A stretch of DNA of 5,892 nucleotides from positions 1 through 5,892 of the forward strand of contig JAUQQB010000192.1 of the NCBI GenBank assembly GCA_030550075.1. The letters run 5' to 3'. Below are positions 5,686 to 5,892 of this stretch, in pieces (within the stretch, counting starts at the first letter, position 1; every line of letters starts with the position of its first letter). This DNA is from Chloroflexota bacterium (GTDB lineage: Bacteria; Chloroflexota; Anaerolineae; Thermoflexales; Thermoflexaceae). The translations under genes and the position numbers were made by a program. The notes under the pieces were generated by a model. The model had not been told where the DNA came from. It did no database searches and was given only the letters and a program-made list of their open reading frames with translations.

Positions 5686-5892
5686 ATGGCGGAGCCGATC
5701 CGGCTTTTCGTGACCAGCAGCCCGGAGTTAGAGGCAGAGCGCGAGATCGTGGGGCAGGTGGTGGCCGGGCTTCCCGTTCGATTGGGGTGGGAAATCCGGC
5801 ATACCCCCCGGCCCGGCGAGGCGCTGGCTCCCGCTCTGGAGGCGGTGGAGGCGGCGCATCTTTACGTGTTCATTTTGGGTATGGATTACTCG
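5686..5892 (+). CDS. DUF4062-like protein, N-terminal part (runs off the right edge)
   Basis: Sixty-nine codons are visible. The opening IRLFVTSSPELEAEREIV at residues 5-22 matches the DUF4062 pattern (xVFISSTxxDLxxERxxV). After a middle part (WEIRHTPRPGEAL) comes an acidic helix and the strand AAHLYVFILGMDYS, which matches the family's CDxFVxILGxxYG strand. DUF4062 is a TIR-like Rossmannoid domain usually found at the N-terminus of large proteins with NTPase or repeat domains, several of them suspected in conflict or signalling roles; the attached domains lie outside the window. ATG 5686 was chosen because GGTGATC (5674-5680), complementary to the usual 16S rRNA 3' end, lies 5 bases upstream. 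An in-frame ATG at 5659 would add nine residues but has GGAG only 2 bases away. No clear promoter is seen. Confidence 0.72.
   Translation, partial: MAEPIRLFVTSSPELEAEREIVGQVVAGLPVRLGWEIRHTPRPGEALAPALEAVEAAHLYVFILGMDYS

Overview
The window is GC-rich DNA with tightly packed genes. The closest match I can suggest from protein style alone is a thermophilic Chloroflexota bacterium (Thermoflexia/Anaerolineae-like): a long CPxC zinc-ribbon array, a two-gene pair of winged-helix-like hypothetical proteins, a MoaD/ThiS-like protein, a DUF433/DUF5615 toxin-antitoxin pair and a DUF4062-like protein. This placement is an inference; there is no rRNA or other marker gene in the window.

Layout. The left 2.3 kb is on the minus strand. 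An intact metallo-beta-lactamase-fold hydrolase (2273 to 1338) is followed after 73 bases by a zinc-ribbon repeat protein (1264 to beyond base 1). The zinc-ribbon protein has at least 32 CxxC knuckles in 421 residues and runs off the left edge. A strong GC hairpin lies in the gap between the two genes. Bases 2274-2508 are a divergent control region. It has a perfect TATAAT on each strand, the two promoters share the same -35 area, and the hydrolase leader contains a large nested inverted repeat (2304-2394).

The right side is on the plus strand. A 545-residue hypothetical protein, probably a multidomain DNA-binding protein, overlaps by 4 bases a 154-residue winged-helix-like protein. Three bases later comes a MoaD/ThiS-like ubiquitin fold whose Gly-Gly is not at the C-terminus. 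These three form an operon. After an 80-base gap, in which a hairpin covers the ribosome binding site, comes a DUF433 antitoxin. The cognate DUF5615 PIN-like toxin follows with a 4-base overlap but is cut off after 27 codons. About 430 bases of lower-GC DNA without a convincing gene follow, ending with an 11-bp-stem inverted repeat. The last gene (from 5686) is the start of a DUF4062-like protein that runs off the right edge.

How the parts work together: the two transcription units diverge from one compact promoter region, so the hydrolase and zinc-ribbon side may be co-controlled with the winged-helix operon. The toxin-antitoxin remnant plus the low-GC stretch look like a site of insertion or deletion.
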